A DNA stretch of 64,000 bases from Sandaracinaceae bacterium (GCA_019637095.1 JAHBWG010000024.1:1-64000); one strand, 5' to 3'; numbered from the stretch's first letter, positions 1-8,077 are shown. The notes: generated by a model from the sequence alone, not told the origin. Program-made: numbers and translations.

Positions 1-67
1 CGACAGCGACTCCGGGCGCTACGCCGACCCGGGCGGCGGCGGTCGCCGCTGCGGCGGCGCGCGCTGA
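1..67 (+). CDS. C-terminal end of a gene cut by the left window edge
   Basis: Only the last 21 codons are visible, reading in the frame that starts at base 2 and ending at TGA 65-67. The tail is Gly/Arg-rich (DPGGGGRR...). Nothing identifies the product. It is called because the stop codon sits immediately before the hairpin of a repeat element in exactly the way four other genes of the window end (thrC, the dCMP-deaminase-type gene, the CBS gene, purK). The evidence is therefore contextual. Confidence 0.45.
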   Translation, partial: DSDSGRYADPGGGGRRCGGAR

Positions 68-291
68 GTCTTCGGAGGGGCTGTTCCAGCCCCTCCCCCC
101 CATGCGGCAAAGCCGCATGGCCGTTGGCCGAGGGGCCCCATCGCCGCGCGATGGGGTCGAACGCGGCCCGGTCGCGTTCGTCTTGGGTTGGGGGGCCCCA
201 CCGCTGCGCGATGGCGTGGCCTCGAACGGCGTCTGCCGCGTAGGCGCTCGACATGTCGACCGCCTGTGAGTCCTCGGAGCGGTCGTTCCAA
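68..291. repeat. Mosaic palindromic repeat, copy A
   Basis: Begins directly after TGA 65-67. It contains a perfect 10-bp stem with a TTC loop (74-96), then a 9-bp stem with an AAA loop (100-120), both in the opposite orientation to the rest of the family. From about 120 it switches to direct-orientation modules (GGCCGTTGGCCGAGG, CCCCATCGC...GCGATGGGG, GAACGCGGC...). The right part, to about 291, is decayed but keeps GGCCTCGAACGGCG and a diverged copy of the end motif (GAGTCCTCGGAGCGGTCGTTCC). The copy therefore looks like a head-to-head hybrid. It lies between converging genes and has no coding support. Confidence 0.8.
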
Positions 292-323
292 CGTTGAAAC
301 CCTCCTCGTCTCCCCTTCTCTCT

Positions 324-354
324 TCGTCTCCCGTGGAAGAACGGGAGGCGACGA
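324..354. terminator. Possible bidirectional hairpin between converging genes
   Basis: TCGTCTCCCGT (324-334) can pair with ACGGGAGGCGACGA (341-354) with a small bulge and a six-base GGAAGA loop. It lies downstream of the lipoprotein gene that ends at 420 on the minus strand. There is no U-run on either side, so a role in termination is inferred from position and stem strength only. Confidence 0.35.
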
Positions 355-419
355 GACCCGGAGGCGAGCAGAGTGCGCCTACGGCGCGGGGAAGGTCTTC
401 GAGACGCGGCCCGCGGCGC

Positions 420-905
420 TCAGAGGCGCGGCCAGAGCTCGACCAACGTGTGTGCGCGGTTGCTCGGGTTCTCGAGGAGCTGACCTCGCACGATCTGTTG
501 CCCGCGCACGAACCGGAACCTCGCGCCCGGCTCGTCGGGCTCGCGAGTCCAGCCCGCCGCGGCGAACCCCGCCGCGTACGACGCCAGCACCGCCTCGTTC
601 GAGTGGGGGACCGCGGCGAGGACCGACGCGCCTCGGTTCTGCGAGAACGCGCGGAAGCCCGGCGGGATCTCGGTCCCCTCGAGGAACGGGAGGTCCGCGG
701 GCCAGCCCGCGGCCGGCGTCGTGGTCGCGATCGGGGGCGGGGCCGGCGGCTCGGGCTCGGGCTCGGGCTCCGGCTCCGCCGCGGGCTCCGGCGCAGGCGC
801 CACCTCGGCGGCCGCCGTGGGGGCGGCCTCCGCCTCGTCGCTGCCGCAACCGGCCCAGACCATCGCGAGCGAGAGCACCAACGCAGCGTTCCTCTTCGTC
901 ATCAT
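420..905 (-). CDS. Predicted lipoprotein, function unknown
   Basis: 161 residues. The N-terminus has basic residues, a hydrophobic stretch and a lipobox ending in Cys about residue 20 (AMVWAGC), so an envelope lipoprotein is expected. Residues 25-65 are a low-complexity Ala/Pro/Glu linker with runs of Glu-Pro, a typical spacer that holds a domain away from the membrane. The remaining 95 residues form a small globular domain with no family that I recognise. AGGAGG lies a few bases upstream of the tandem ATG codons, which supports the start. It stands alone, with the 97-bp gap to asnB upstream showing no gene. Function is not assigned. Confidence 0.75.
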   Translation of the reverse strand: MMTKRNAALVLSLAMVWAGCGSDEAEAAPTAAAEVAPAPEPAAEPEPEPEPEPPAPPPIATTTPAAGWPADLPFLEGTEIPPGFRAFSQNRGASVLAAVPHSNEAVLASYAAGFAAAGWTREPDEPGARFRFVRGQQIVRGQLLENPSNRAHTLVELWPRL

Positions 906-1002
906 CGCACCTCCTGGCGTGCGCCGCCCTCCGCACGGCGCGTGCCGCGCGCGCGACGCTGGAGGTCGGGGCGCGCCGCGGACGAGACGACGGCGAGCGT
1001 CG

Positions 1003-2982
1003 TCAGGCGCGCCGCGCGTCGTCGCGCGCGACGCCGTGCCGCGCGAGGTGCGCCGCCTCGTAGGTCGCGATCTCGTCGATGAACACGGAGGCGAGCAGGC
1101 GCAGCGCGAGCACGCGCTCGAGGAGCCTCGCCTCGGCGCGCTCGACGGGGTGGTCCGCGTCGGGCGAGCCCCGCGCGCGGCGCTCGAGCGCCGCGCGGAC
1201 CCACGCGGGCCGCACCACCTCGAGCGCCTCGATCGCGCGCGGCGCGAGGAGCGCCGCGAGCCGCTCGCGCCCGTCGTCCGCGAGCAGCGCCTCGCTGAGC
1301 ACGCAGGGCGCCGCGAAGGGCTGCTTCTCGCGCGCCGCGATCGACGGCGGGAGCCGCTCGCGCGCGAGCGCGCGCAGGAGCGGCTTGTCCCCCGGCGCCG
1401 CGTCCCGCAGCGCGCGCGGCAAGCGCGCGTGCCACTCGAAGAGGCGGTGGTCGAGGAACGGGCAGCGCACCTCGACGCCGCTCGCCATCGAGTAGCGATC
1501 GAGCGTGCGCAGGATGTACGCGGGCAGCCGCGTGTGCGCCTCGACGTACGCGAGCGCGTCGAGCGACTCGGGCGCGACGCCGGCGGGCAGCGCCGGCACG
1601 TTCACCATCCGCGCGGCGGCCGGCGGCGAGACGAAGACCTCGCGCGCGAGCGGCTCGAAGAGCCGGGGCTCGACCAGCACGCCGAGCGGGAAGCTCGGCG
1701 CGAGGAGGTGCGCGCTCGTCCCCCACGTCGCGCGCGCGCGCGCCTCGGCCTCCGCGAGCTCCGCGAAGTCGTCGTCGTCGAGCCCGAGCGACTCCGGGAT
1801 CTCCTCGAGGTCCGAGCGCGCGGCGTAGCGGACGAGGTGCGGGTGCAGGCGGTGGTGCCGGTAGCCGCGGAAGAGCTCGTCCGCGCCTTCGCCGCCGAGC
1901 AGTACGACGTAGCCTCGCTCGGCCGCGAGCGTCGTGACGTGACGGAGCAAGATGTCTTGCTCGAACGAGGGGTCGGCGTGCTCGCCGAGCCACTGCGCCT
2001 CCGGGTAGGACGCGAAGACCTCCTCGAGGCGCTCGTCGAAGTCGAAGCGGTGGAGCGTCGCGCCGACGTGCGCGGCGACCGCGTCCTGGTGCGCCGACTC
2101 GTCCAGGTACGGGTCCGCGAACCCGATCGAGAACGCGTCGCGCGCTCGGAGCCAGGCGCACACGAGCGAGGAGTCGATCCCGCCGCTGAGGAGCGCGCCG
2201 ACCGGGACGTCGCCCATCGTGCGCCGCGCGACCGCGTCGTCGAGCAGCGCGCCGAGCTCCTCGGCCGCCGCCTCGATCGTGGCCGGCGTGCCGTCTTCGA
2301 CGCCGACCGGGACGCGCCAGTACCGCCGCGTCTCCATCGCGTCGAGGCGATCCGCGCGCACGCGCGCGACGTGCGCCGGGGGCAGCGCCGCGATCCCTTC
2401 GAAGGGCGTCATCGGATCGAAGACGTGCTCGAAGAGCAGGAAGTGCTCGGACGCGCGCGGGTCGAGCCGCCGCGGGAAGCCCGGCAGCGTGAGCAGCGCC
2501 TTCATCTCCGAGGCGAACCAGAGCGCGCCCTCGTGGCGCGCGTAGTGGAGGGGCTTCTTGCCGAACCGATCGCGCGCCAGGACGAGCTCGCGGCGCGCGG
2601 GCGACCAGATCGCGCACGCGAGCATGCCGTCGACCCGCTCGAACACCGCCTCGCCCCACGCGAGCCAGCCCGCGAGCAGCACCTCCGTGTCGCTGCGGGT
2701 CCGGAAGCGGTGCCCGCGCGCCTCGAGCGCCTCGCGCAGCGCCGCGTGGCCGTACAGCTCCCCGTTCATCACGAGCGTCGTGCCGGTCTCGGCGTCGCGC
2801 ATCGGCTGCTGGCCGTGCGCCACGTCCACGATCGCGAGGCGGCGGCACGCGAGACCTACCTGCTCGCCGAGCCAGAGCCCGCGCTCGTCGGGCCCGCGAT
2901 GCGTCGACAGGTCGGCCATGCGGGTCAGCCGCGCGCGCGCGTCCGCGCCGCGCGCGCCGACGAAGCCGGCGATCCCGCACAC
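1003..2982 (-). CDS. asnB: Asparagine synthetase, glutamine-hydrolysing (AsnB type)
   Basis: 659 residues, normal length for the family. The protein starts MCGIAG, so Cys2 becomes the N-terminal nucleophile of the class II glutamine amidotransferase domain (about 1-200), which releases ammonia from glutamine. The synthetase domain follows with the PP-loop ATP pyrophosphatase signature LSGGIDSS (about 265), which activates aspartate as beta-aspartyl-AMP. A conserved EGADE-type motif (GGEGADELF, about 370) is also present. The ATG lies 7 bp after the stop of the TerB-like gene, so the two are probably co-transcribed. Some relatives in this family amidate other acids, for example in peptide or lipopolysaccharide pathways, but no such genes are nearby, so ordinary asparagine synthesis is the simplest reading. 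Confidence 0.95.
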   Translation of the reverse strand: MCGIAGFVGARGADARARLTRMADLSTHRGPDERGLWLGEQVGLACRRLAIVDVAHGQQPMRDAETGTTLVMNGELYGHAALREALEARGHRFRTRSDTEVLLAGWLAWGEAVFERVDGMLACAIWSPARRELVLARDRFGKKPLHYARHEGALWFASEMKALLTLPGFPRRLDPRASEHFLLFEHVFDPMTPFEGIAALPPAHVARVRADRLDAMETRRYWRVPVGVEDGTPATIEAAAEELGALLDDAVARRTMGDVPVGALLSGGIDSSLVCAWLRARDAFSIGFADPYLDESAHQDAVAAHVGATLHRFDFDERLEEVFASYPEAQWLGEHADPSFEQDILLRHVTTLAAERGYVVLLGGEGADELFRGYRHHRLHPHLVRYAARSDLEEIPESLGLDDDDFAELAEAEARARATWGTSAHLLAPSFPLGVLVEPRLFEPLAREVFVSPPAAARMVNVPALPAGVAPESLDALAYVEAHTRLPAYILRTLDRYSMASGVEVRCPFLDHRLFEWHARLPRALRDAAPGDKPLLRALARERLPPSIAAREKQPFAAPCVLSEALLADDGRERLAALLAPRAIEALEVVRPAWVRAALERRARGSPDADHPVERAEARLLERVLALRLLASVFIDEIATYEAAHLARHGVARDDARRA

Positions 2983-2989
2983 CCGCGCC

Positions 2990-3526
2990 TCAGCCCACGC
3001 GCTCGTCGACCGCCGCGGCGATCTCCTTCGCGCGCGCCGGCCGCACCTCGAGCTGCCGCGCGAGGTCGGCGTAGAGCTCGGACTCGGCTTGGTCCACGCG
3101 CCCGTCCGCGAGCGCGAGCTCCCACGCGAGGGCGAGGATCAGCTCGCGCAGCACCGGGTGCGTGAGCCGATCGCCGAGGTCCTCGACCTCGCGAGGCTGG
3201 TGCACGCGCATCACGAGCTCGTCCTGCGTGTCCTCGTCGAGCCCCGAGCGCGCCACGAGGCGGCTCAGGAGGTGGCTCTCCTCCGGATGGACGTCGCGGT
3301 CCGCCTGCGCCATCGCGATCACCGCCTCGACGGCCGCGCGCCGCTCGCGCGCGACCGCCTCCGCCGACGCGTGGCGGAAGAAGGTGCGCAGCTCCTCGAG
3401 CCGCTCCTCGCCCACCACGTACGCGGCCACCGCCGCGCCTGCGTCCGCGTCCTCGGTCGGCTCGAGCACGCCCGAGCTCGACAGCGCCCCCACCCACGTC
3501 GTCATCGCCTTTTGCGCCGCGTTCAT
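2990..3526 (-). CDS. TerB-like (tellurite-resistance-type) protein
   Basis: 178 residues, wholly helical in character. Two TerB-type acidic motifs are visible: DRDVHPEESHLL (about 80) and the more typical LALADGRVDQAESELYADLA (about 145), which in TerB folds binds metal or acts as a scaffold. There is no signal peptide, so it is cytoplasmic. The start ATG at 3526 has no Shine-Dalgarno but has TACCAT exactly 7 nt upstream, so a leaderless mRNA is likely. asnB follows after 7 bp. The family is common outside tellurite-resistance operons and its role here is unknown; tellurite itself is not implied. Confidence 0.85.
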   Translation of the reverse strand: MNAAQKAMTTWVGALSSSGVLEPTEDADAGAAVAAYVVGEERLEELRTFFRHASAEAVARERRAAVEAVIAMAQADRDVHPEESHLLSRLVARSGLDEDTQDELVMRVHQPREVEDLGDRLTHPVLRELILALAWELALADGRVDQAESELYADLARQLEVRPARAKEIAAAVDERVG

Positions 3527-3533
3527 GCGGGCG

Positions 3534-3567
3534 ATGGTACCAAGCCGCGGCGCGGACGAAGTATAGT
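3534..3567. promoter_or_regulatory. Divergent -10 boxes of the TerB-like and FHA genes
   Basis: On the minus strand TACCAT (complement of 3534-3539) lies 7 nt before ATG 3526. On the plus strand TATAGT (3562-3567) lies 7 nt before GTG 3575. Both distances place the expected transcription start at the start codon itself. No clear -35 hexamer is seen at 16-18 bp for either. Confidence 0.6.
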
Positions 3568-3574
3568 TCCCGCC

Positions 3575-4570
3575 GTGACGGCTCCCGGTTTCACCTGGTG
3601 GCTGCGCTTCGGCGACGGCGTCGCCAAACGCATCACGCCCGGCGGGCTCTTGATCGGGCGCTCCCCGCAGTGCGACGTGCTGACGCGGAGCCCGACGTCG
3701 AGCCGGCGCCAGGCGCTCGTGTACCTCGACGAGAGCGGCCCTCGGATCGCGGTGATGGGCCGCGGCACCGTCGCGGTCGGCGGCCGCGCGATCGAGCTCG
3801 ACGAGCCGCTCGAGGACGGCGGGCGCCTCGAGGTCGGCGACCTCTCGCTCGAGGTCGCGCGCGAGGACGCGAACGAGGGCGCGGGCGACCGCAGCGCGGT
3901 GTGGGTGCTCGAGACGGCCGACGGCGGCCTGTTCTCCTTCTCGACCTCGCCGTTTCGCGTGGGCGGCGCGGCGGACGACGATCTGCGCGTCGAGCCGTGG
4001 CCGGAGCACGCGCTGACGTTCCGTTCGATCGGCGGGCGCCTCGAGGTCGAGCCGCACGTCGAGGTGTCGATCGACGGCGCGCGCGTCGCCCCGGGCGAGC
4101 CGCAGCGGCTGCGCCGCGGGAGCACCCTCGCGGTCGGCGAGGTCGGCGTACGGATCGTGACCGGCGGCGAGCTCGGCACCGGGAGCACCGTCGCGCTCGA
4201 GGCGGACGCGGAGCCGGGCGCGCGCTACGTGCGGCTCGAGTTCCTGCCGCGCGGCGGGCGCCTGCACGTGCGCGCGGGCGGCGACGAGCAGGCCATCTAC
4301 CTCACGGATCGCCGGTGCGACTTCATCGCGGTGCTCCTGCGACCTCCGCCGCCGCTCGCCGCGGGGGACTTCGTCCCCGACGAGCAGCTCTGGTCGCGCG
4401 TCTGGGGCAAGCAGCCCTCCGGCAAGAAGACGCTGCACGTCTTGTTGCACCGGCTGCGCAAGGACCTCGACCGCGTCGGCCTCGACGGCAACGAGCTGCT
4501 CGAGCGCGCCGAGGGCGGCGGGGCCACGCGGTTCGTCCTGCGCGACGGCGCGCACGTCGATCTCGATTGA
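3575..4570 (+). CDS. FHA-domain protein with C-terminal winged-helix domain
   Basis: 331 residues from GTG 3575, chosen because TATAGT lies 7 nt upstream; no ATG fits better. The N-terminal FHA domain (about 1-95) shows the phosphothreonine-binding signature GRSPQCDV...SRRQA. A second FHA-like beta-rich repeat spans about 105-200 but lacks the canonical GRS..H residues. The last 90 residues (YLTDRRCDFIAVLL...QLWSRVWG...RLRKDL) resemble the winged helix of OmpR/SARP-type regulators, including the recognition-helix pattern LHVLLHRLRKDL. It is probably a DNA-binding regulator docked by a phosphorylated protein; the Ser/Thr kinase that follows 107 bp downstream on the same strand is the obvious candidate partner. 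No receiver domain is present. Confidence 0.85.
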   Translation: MTAPGFTWWLRFGDGVAKRITPGGLLIGRSPQCDVLTRSPTSSRRQALVYLDESGPRIAVMGRGTVAVGGRAIELDEPLEDGGRLEVGDLSLEVAREDANEGAGDRSAVWVLETADGGLFSFSTSPFRVGGAADDDLRVEPWPEHALTFRSIGGRLEVEPHVEVSIDGARVAPGEPQRLRRGSTLAVGEVGVRIVTGGELGTGSTVALEADAEPGARYVRLEFLPRGGRLHVRAGGDEQAIYLTDRRCDFIAVLLRPPPPLAAGDFVPDEQLWSRVWGKQPSGKKTLHVLLHRLRKDLDRVGLDGNELLERAEGGGATRFVLRDGAHVDLD

Positions 4571-4664
4571 GCGCGTGAAGGGCTCCGAAGACGCGACGGC
4601 CCGACGCGAGGGGCGTGACTCGCGTGATCGGACGGCGCGGCACCGCGAGGGGGCTCCGACCTGC

Positions 4665-4677
4665 TACGGTGGTCGCC
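4665..4677 (+). promoter_or_regulatory. -10-like box before kinase start
   Basis: TACGGT (4665-4670) is followed by 7 nt and then GTG 4678. This matches the spacing at other starts in the window and decides the kinase start in favour of 4678 over the longer in-frame ATG at 4615. Confidence 0.5.
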
Positions 4678-5700
4678 GTGGCGGAGGAACGCGACGCGCG
4701 GTTCGAGCGCGAGCCGAGGGTGCGCTTGCCGAGCACGGAGACGTGGGCTCCGTTCGGCTCGACCCTCGACGAGGAGCCGGACGCCGCCGAGCCGGCGCGG
4801 CCGGCGACCGACAGCGTCGGCCCGCTCGACTTCCACGAGCGCTACGAGCTGCTCGGCACCCTCGCCTACGGCAGCATGGCGGAGATCCGGCTCTGCAAGG
4901 ACCGCCCCTTCGCGCGCGAGGTCGCGATGAAGGTGCTGCGAAACGCGCCGTCGGCGCGGAGCGCGCGGTGGCGCTTCGTGCGCGAGGCGCGCGTGCAGGG
5001 GCAGCTCAGCCACCCCGCGGTGGTGCCCACCTACGACCTCGGGATCGACCCGTCGGGCGACCTCTACTTCACCATGAAGTGGGTGCGCGGCCTGCGGCTC
5101 GACCGCGCGCTCGCCGAGCTGAGCGAGGGCGCGGAGCGGCCCGCGTTCAGCGAGCGCCAGCTCCTCTCGCGCTTCTCGCAGCTCTGCCTCGCGCTCGAGT
5201 ACGCGCACTGCCGCGGCGTCGTGCACCGCGACCTCAAGCCGTCGAACATCATGCTCGGCGAGTTCGGCGAGGTGTACGTGCTCGACTGGGGGCTCGCCAA
5301 GGTCCTGACCGAGAGCCAGGCGCGCTACGAGCCGATCGACGACGCGTCGGGCGCGATGCGCACCAGCGACGGATCGGTGCTCGGCACCATCGGCTACATG
5401 GCGCCCGAGCAGCTCCAGGGCGAGGTCGACCGCGTGACCACCCGCGCGGACGTCTACTCGCTCGGCGCGATGCTCTTCGAGCTGCTCGCGCGCGAGCCGC
5501 TCCACCGCGGCTCCGCGGCGATCCAGGCGCTCTCGTCGCTCAAGACCGACGGCGCGAGCCCGCGGGAGCGGCGCGAGGGCGTGCCCGAGGGCCTCGACGA
5601 GCTCTGCTTCGCCGCGCTGCGCGCCGATCCGGAGCAGCGCCTCGAGAGCGCGAAGGCGATCGCCGACGCCATCGACGCGCACCTCTCGAGCGGCCCCTGA
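4678..5700 (+). CDS. Ser/Thr protein kinase with DWG in place of DFG
   Basis: 340 residues from GTG 4678. After a variable 45-residue leader comes a complete Hanks-type kinase domain: glycine loop LGTLAYGSMAEI, ATP-binding Lys in EVAMKVL, catalytic loop VVHRDLKPSNIML, metal-binding motif DWGLAK, activation segment ending GYMAPEQ, and DVYSLGAML. The DFG Phe is Trp, a change seen in a subgroup of myxobacterial and planctomycete kinases that should still bind Mg. There is no membrane segment or extracellular sensor, so it is soluble. It lies directly after the FHA gene, suggesting a kinase/phospho-reader pair. The longer start at 4615 would add 21 residues without family support. Confidence 0.9.
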   Translation: MAEERDARFEREPRVRLPSTETWAPFGSTLDEEPDAAEPARPATDSVGPLDFHERYELLGTLAYGSMAEIRLCKDRPFAREVAMKVLRNAPSARSARWRFVREARVQGQLSHPAVVPTYDLGIDPSGDLYFTMKWVRGLRLDRALAELSEGAERPAFSERQLLSRFSQLCLALEYAHCRGVVHRDLKPSNIMLGEFGEVYVLDWGLAKVLTESQARYEPIDDASGAMRTSDGSVLGTIGYMAPEQLQGEVDRVTTRADVYSLGAMLFELLAREPLHRGSAAIQALSSLKTDGASPRERREGVPEGLDELCFAALRADPEQRLESAKAIADAIDAHLSSGP

Positions 5701-5790
5701 CGTTCCCACGCGGGCTCCTACGCGCGTTCCCACGCTCGCTCCGCATCGTCTCGGTGCGCGTGGATCCACACCGCGCAAAGGAGCGACCCG

Positions 5791-6675
5791 ATGACCCCGA
5801 GAGCATTCGCCCACGCCAGCGCCCTGGCCCCCGACCTGACCGCGCGCTTCGCGATGCGGTCCTTCCTGACGCCGCCGCGGCCTCCGATCCGTCCCGACCA
5901 CGCGCGCGTCCTCGCGGCGGCGAGCCGCCGCTCGATCCGCGCCGGTGGCCGCGCGCTGCCCGGCTACGTCTGGGGAGACGGCCCCACCGTGCTCCTCGTG
6001 CACGGCTGGGGTGGTCGGGCGGCGCAGCTCGGCGGGCTCGTCGCGCCGCTCGTCGGCGCGGGGCTGTCCGTCCTGGCGTTCGACGCGCCCGCCCACGGTG
6101 CGTCGCCCGGCGCGCGCACGCACGTCGGCGAGATGGCGGCGGCCGTCGCCGCGGTGCTCGAGCGCGAGCGCGTCCACGCCGTGATCGCGCACTCCGCCGG
6201 CGCGATCGCCGCGGCGCGCGCCCTCGCGCAACACGCGCCGCGGCTGCCGCTCGCCGCGATCGCGCCGGCGGTGCGCGTCCGCGACTTCGCGGTCGCCTTC
6301 GCGCGCGCCGCCGGGCTCAGCGCGCCGAGCCGCGCGGCGTTCCTCGGCCGCCTCGAGACCGACACGGGCACCCCCTGGTCCGCGCTCGATCTCGGCGCGC
6401 TCGCGCTGCGGCTCGAGGGCCCGGCCTGGCTCGCGCTCGACCCGACCGATCGGGTCGTGCCGATCGCCGAGGCCCGCGCGCTCGCCGCGTCGTGGCGCCG
6501 CGCGACCGTCGCCGAGCGCCCCGCGGGCGGTCACTACCGCGCGCCGAGCGACCCGACGGTGATCGCGGAGGCCGCCGCGTTCGTGCGCGAGCACACCTTC
6601 CACGCGCGGCTCTCGCGTCCCTTCGGCTTGCGCGAGCCGGCCCTCGCGCGCTTCGTCGACGAGGTCCGCCTCTGA
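5791..6675 (+). CDS. Alpha/beta hydrolase
   Basis: 294 residues with an alpha/beta hydrolase fold: oxyanion-hole region LLVHGWGGR (about 72), a nucleophile elbow reading AHSAGA (Ser about 134, with His where the first Gly of GxSxG usually stands), an acid in LDPTDRVVP (about 218) and the catalytic His in GGHYR (about 250). Fold and triad are complete, so it is probably an active esterase or similar enzyme; the substrate cannot be read. AAAGGAG 9 bp upstream of ATG 5791 is a good ribosome-binding site, in contrast to the leaderless neighbours. No signal peptide is obvious. Confidence 0.88.
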   Translation: MTPRAFAHASALAPDLTARFAMRSFLTPPRPPIRPDHARVLAAASRRSIRAGGRALPGYVWGDGPTVLLVHGWGGRAAQLGGLVAPLVGAGLSVLAFDAPAHGASPGARTHVGEMAAAVAAVLERERVHAVIAHSAGAIAAARALAQHAPRLPLAAIAPAVRVRDFAVAFARAAGLSAPSRAAFLGRLETDTGTPWSALDLGALALRLEGPAWLALDPTDRVVPIAEARALAASWRRATVAERPAGGHYRAPSDPTVIAEAAAFVREHTFHARLSRPFGLREPALARFVDEVRL

Positions 6676-6716
6676 CGCTCGTCGGGACGTTCCCGTCGCT
6701 CGAGCTCTGTCGATGA

Positions 6717-6797
6717 GTCGAGCGCACGAGGCCGACGGCGCCGTTCGAGGCCAGGCCATCGCGCAGCGATGGCCGTTGGCCGAGCGGGCACCACTCA
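6717..6797. repeat. Mosaic palindromic repeat, copy B (truncated)
   Basis: Leader GGCCGACGGCGCCGTTCGAGGCCAGGCC followed by the CCATCGC-GCA-GCGATGG palindrome and CCGTTGGCCGAG, then an abrupt end. The remaining modules, including the GGGGCTGGAACAGCCCC hairpin, are missing. On the minus strand the TGA of the dCMP-deaminase-type gene (6795-6797) is the edge (TGAGTGG...). It lies between converging genes. Confidence 0.8.
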
Positions 6798-7271
6798 GCT
6801 CGCGAGCCGCGGATCCTTGGGCCCGGGGACGACCGTGATCTCGACGCCGTGATCCTGGAGATACCCGACACCATTCGCGCCCGCGTAGCCGCCCTCGACG
6901 ACGAGCACGCGCACGATGCCCGCGTGGTGGATCATCTTCGCGCACATCATGCACGGCTCGCCGGTGACGATGAGCCACGCGCCGCGGCAGGCGACGCCGT
7001 TCGCGGCCGCGTTGCAGATGACGTTCATCTCGGCGTGGTGGCAGCCGATCTCCATGCGCGTGCCGCTCTCGACGCCGAGGGTGTCGCGCAGGCACACGTC
7101 GCCGCCGCACAGCTCGCCGCCGCCGCGCGGCCCGCCGTTGTAGCCGTCCATCAAGACGACGTTGCGGTCGGGGTCGAGCAGGAGCGCGCCGAACTTGCGG
7201 CGCGGGCAGTTGCTCGCCTTCGCGAGCGACAGGCACTGCTCGACCCGGATGGAGACGTGCTTTTCCTTCAC
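6795..7271 (-). CDS. dCMP-deaminase-family protein (ComEB-like)
   Basis: 158 residues from GTG 7271. Zinc-dependent cytidine-deaminase-fold signatures are complete: HAEMN (in CHHAEMN, about 80) supplies the zinc His and proton-shuttling Glu, and PCMMC (about 107) supplies the two zinc Cys. An inserted Cys-rich segment (GGDVCLRD...CHH) is typical of dCMP deaminases, which make dUMP for thymidylate synthesis; bacterial relatives include ComEB. The start was chosen because TTGACC-17 bp-CAGGGT lies exactly 7 nt before this GTG; longer starts at 7280-7307 would sit inside that promoter. Substrate (dCMP versus another cytidine compound) is inferred from the family. Confidence 0.85.
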   Translation of the reverse strand: MKEKHVSIRVEQCLSLAKASNCPRRKFGALLLDPDRNVVLMDGYNGGPRGGGELCGGDVCLRDTLGVESGTRMEIGCHHAEMNVICNAAANGVACRGAWLIVTGEPCMMCAKMIHHAGIVRVLVVEGGYAGANGVGYLQDHGVEITVVPGPKDPRLAS

Positions 7272-7318
7272 GGCCGCCACCCTGGTCAAACGGCCGCTTC
7301 TGGTCAAGGCTCCGCGCC
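7272..7318. promoter_or_regulatory. Overlapping divergent promoters with repeated TGGTCAA
   Basis: Minus strand: TTGACC (complement of 7302-7307), 17-bp spacer, CAGGGT (complement of 7279-7284), 7 nt, GTG 7271. Plus strand: AAGGCT (7306-7311), 7 nt, GTG 7319. The -35 of one promoter overlaps the -10 of the other, so the two cannot easily fire together. TGGTCAA occurs directly repeated at 7283-7289 and 7301-7307 (18-bp step), a plausible operator. Confidence 0.55.
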
Positions 7319-8077
7319 GTGGACGAGCTCACCGACGACGCGATCGCCGGCGACCTCCGGCTCTTGCAGCGCCGGCGGGGGCACCGCTACTCGCTCGACG
7401 ACGTCGCGACCGCGTGGGAGGCGGCGCGCGCGCGGCCGCACGCCGCGCGCTACCTCGACCTCGGCTGCGGCATCGGCTCGGTGCTGATCATGGTCGCGTA
7501 CAAGGTGCGCCCGGCGCACGTCCTCGGCGTCGAGGCGCAGGAAGCGAGCGCCGCGCTCGCGCGCGAGAACGTGCGGCGCAACGGGATCGACGCGCGGATC
7601 GTGCAAGCCGACTTGCGCGAGGTCGCGCTCGCGCCCGAGCACGACCTCGTCACCGGGACGCCGCCGTACCTGCCCGCCGGGCGCGGCTCGCTCTCGACCG
7701 ACGCGCAGCGCGCCTACGCGCGCATCGAGCTGCGCGGAGGGATCGAGGACTACCTCGCCGCGGCGGCGCGCGCGCTCGCGCCGGGCGGCGTGGTGGTGGC
7801 CTGCTGCGACGCGCGCACGCCCGCGCGCGCGATCGACGGCGCGGCGGCGGCGGGCCTCGCGCCGGTGCGCCGGCGCGACGTCGTGCCGCGCGCCGGGCAC
7901 AAAGGCCCGCTCTTCTCGGTGTGGACCTTCGCGCACGAGGGCACCCTCGAGATCGAGCCCCCGCTCGTCGCGCGCGACGAAGCGGGCGGCCGCACCGAGG
8001 CCGCGCACGCGCTGCGCGCGTTCTTCGATCTGCCGGTGAACCGAGGCGAGGCACCGAGCCCGGGGAGGTCGCGTTGA
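7319..8077 (+). CDS. SAM-dependent methyltransferase, TrmN6/YfiC-like
   Basis: 252 residues with a class I Rossmann methyltransferase fold. Motif I is LDLGCGIGSV (about 45) and the acidic residue of strand 2 is in VLGVEAQ. The catalytic motif reads TGTPPYLP (about 118), the NPPY-type loop of enzymes that methylate exocyclic amino groups on nucleic acid bases. Layout and length match the family of tRNA1(Val) adenine-37 N6-methyltransferase (TrmN6). First residue of NPPY is Thr-Pro shifted (TPPY), seen in relatives. It overlaps the next methyltransferase by TTGA. RNA substrate is inferred from the family; Gln/protein methylation (HemK-like) is less likely. Confidence 0.8.
   Translation: MDELTDDAIAGDLRLLQRRRGHRYSLDDVATAWEAARARPHAARYLDLGCGIGSVLIMVAYKVRPAHVLGVEAQEASAALARENVRRNGIDARIVQADLREVALAPEHDLVTGTPPYLPAGRGSLSTDAQRAYARIELRGGIEDYLAAAARALAPGGVVVACCDARTPARAIDGAAAAGLAPVRRRDVVPRAGHKGPLFSVWTFAHEGTLEIEPPLVARDEAGGRTEAAHALRAFFDLPVNRGEAPSPGRSR

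Noticed and set aside
68-120. Classical intrinsic terminators in the repeat copies
   Set aside because: Stems are strong but are followed by C or G runs rather than U runs. They may stop transcription, but not by the standard signature, so they are listed as repeats.
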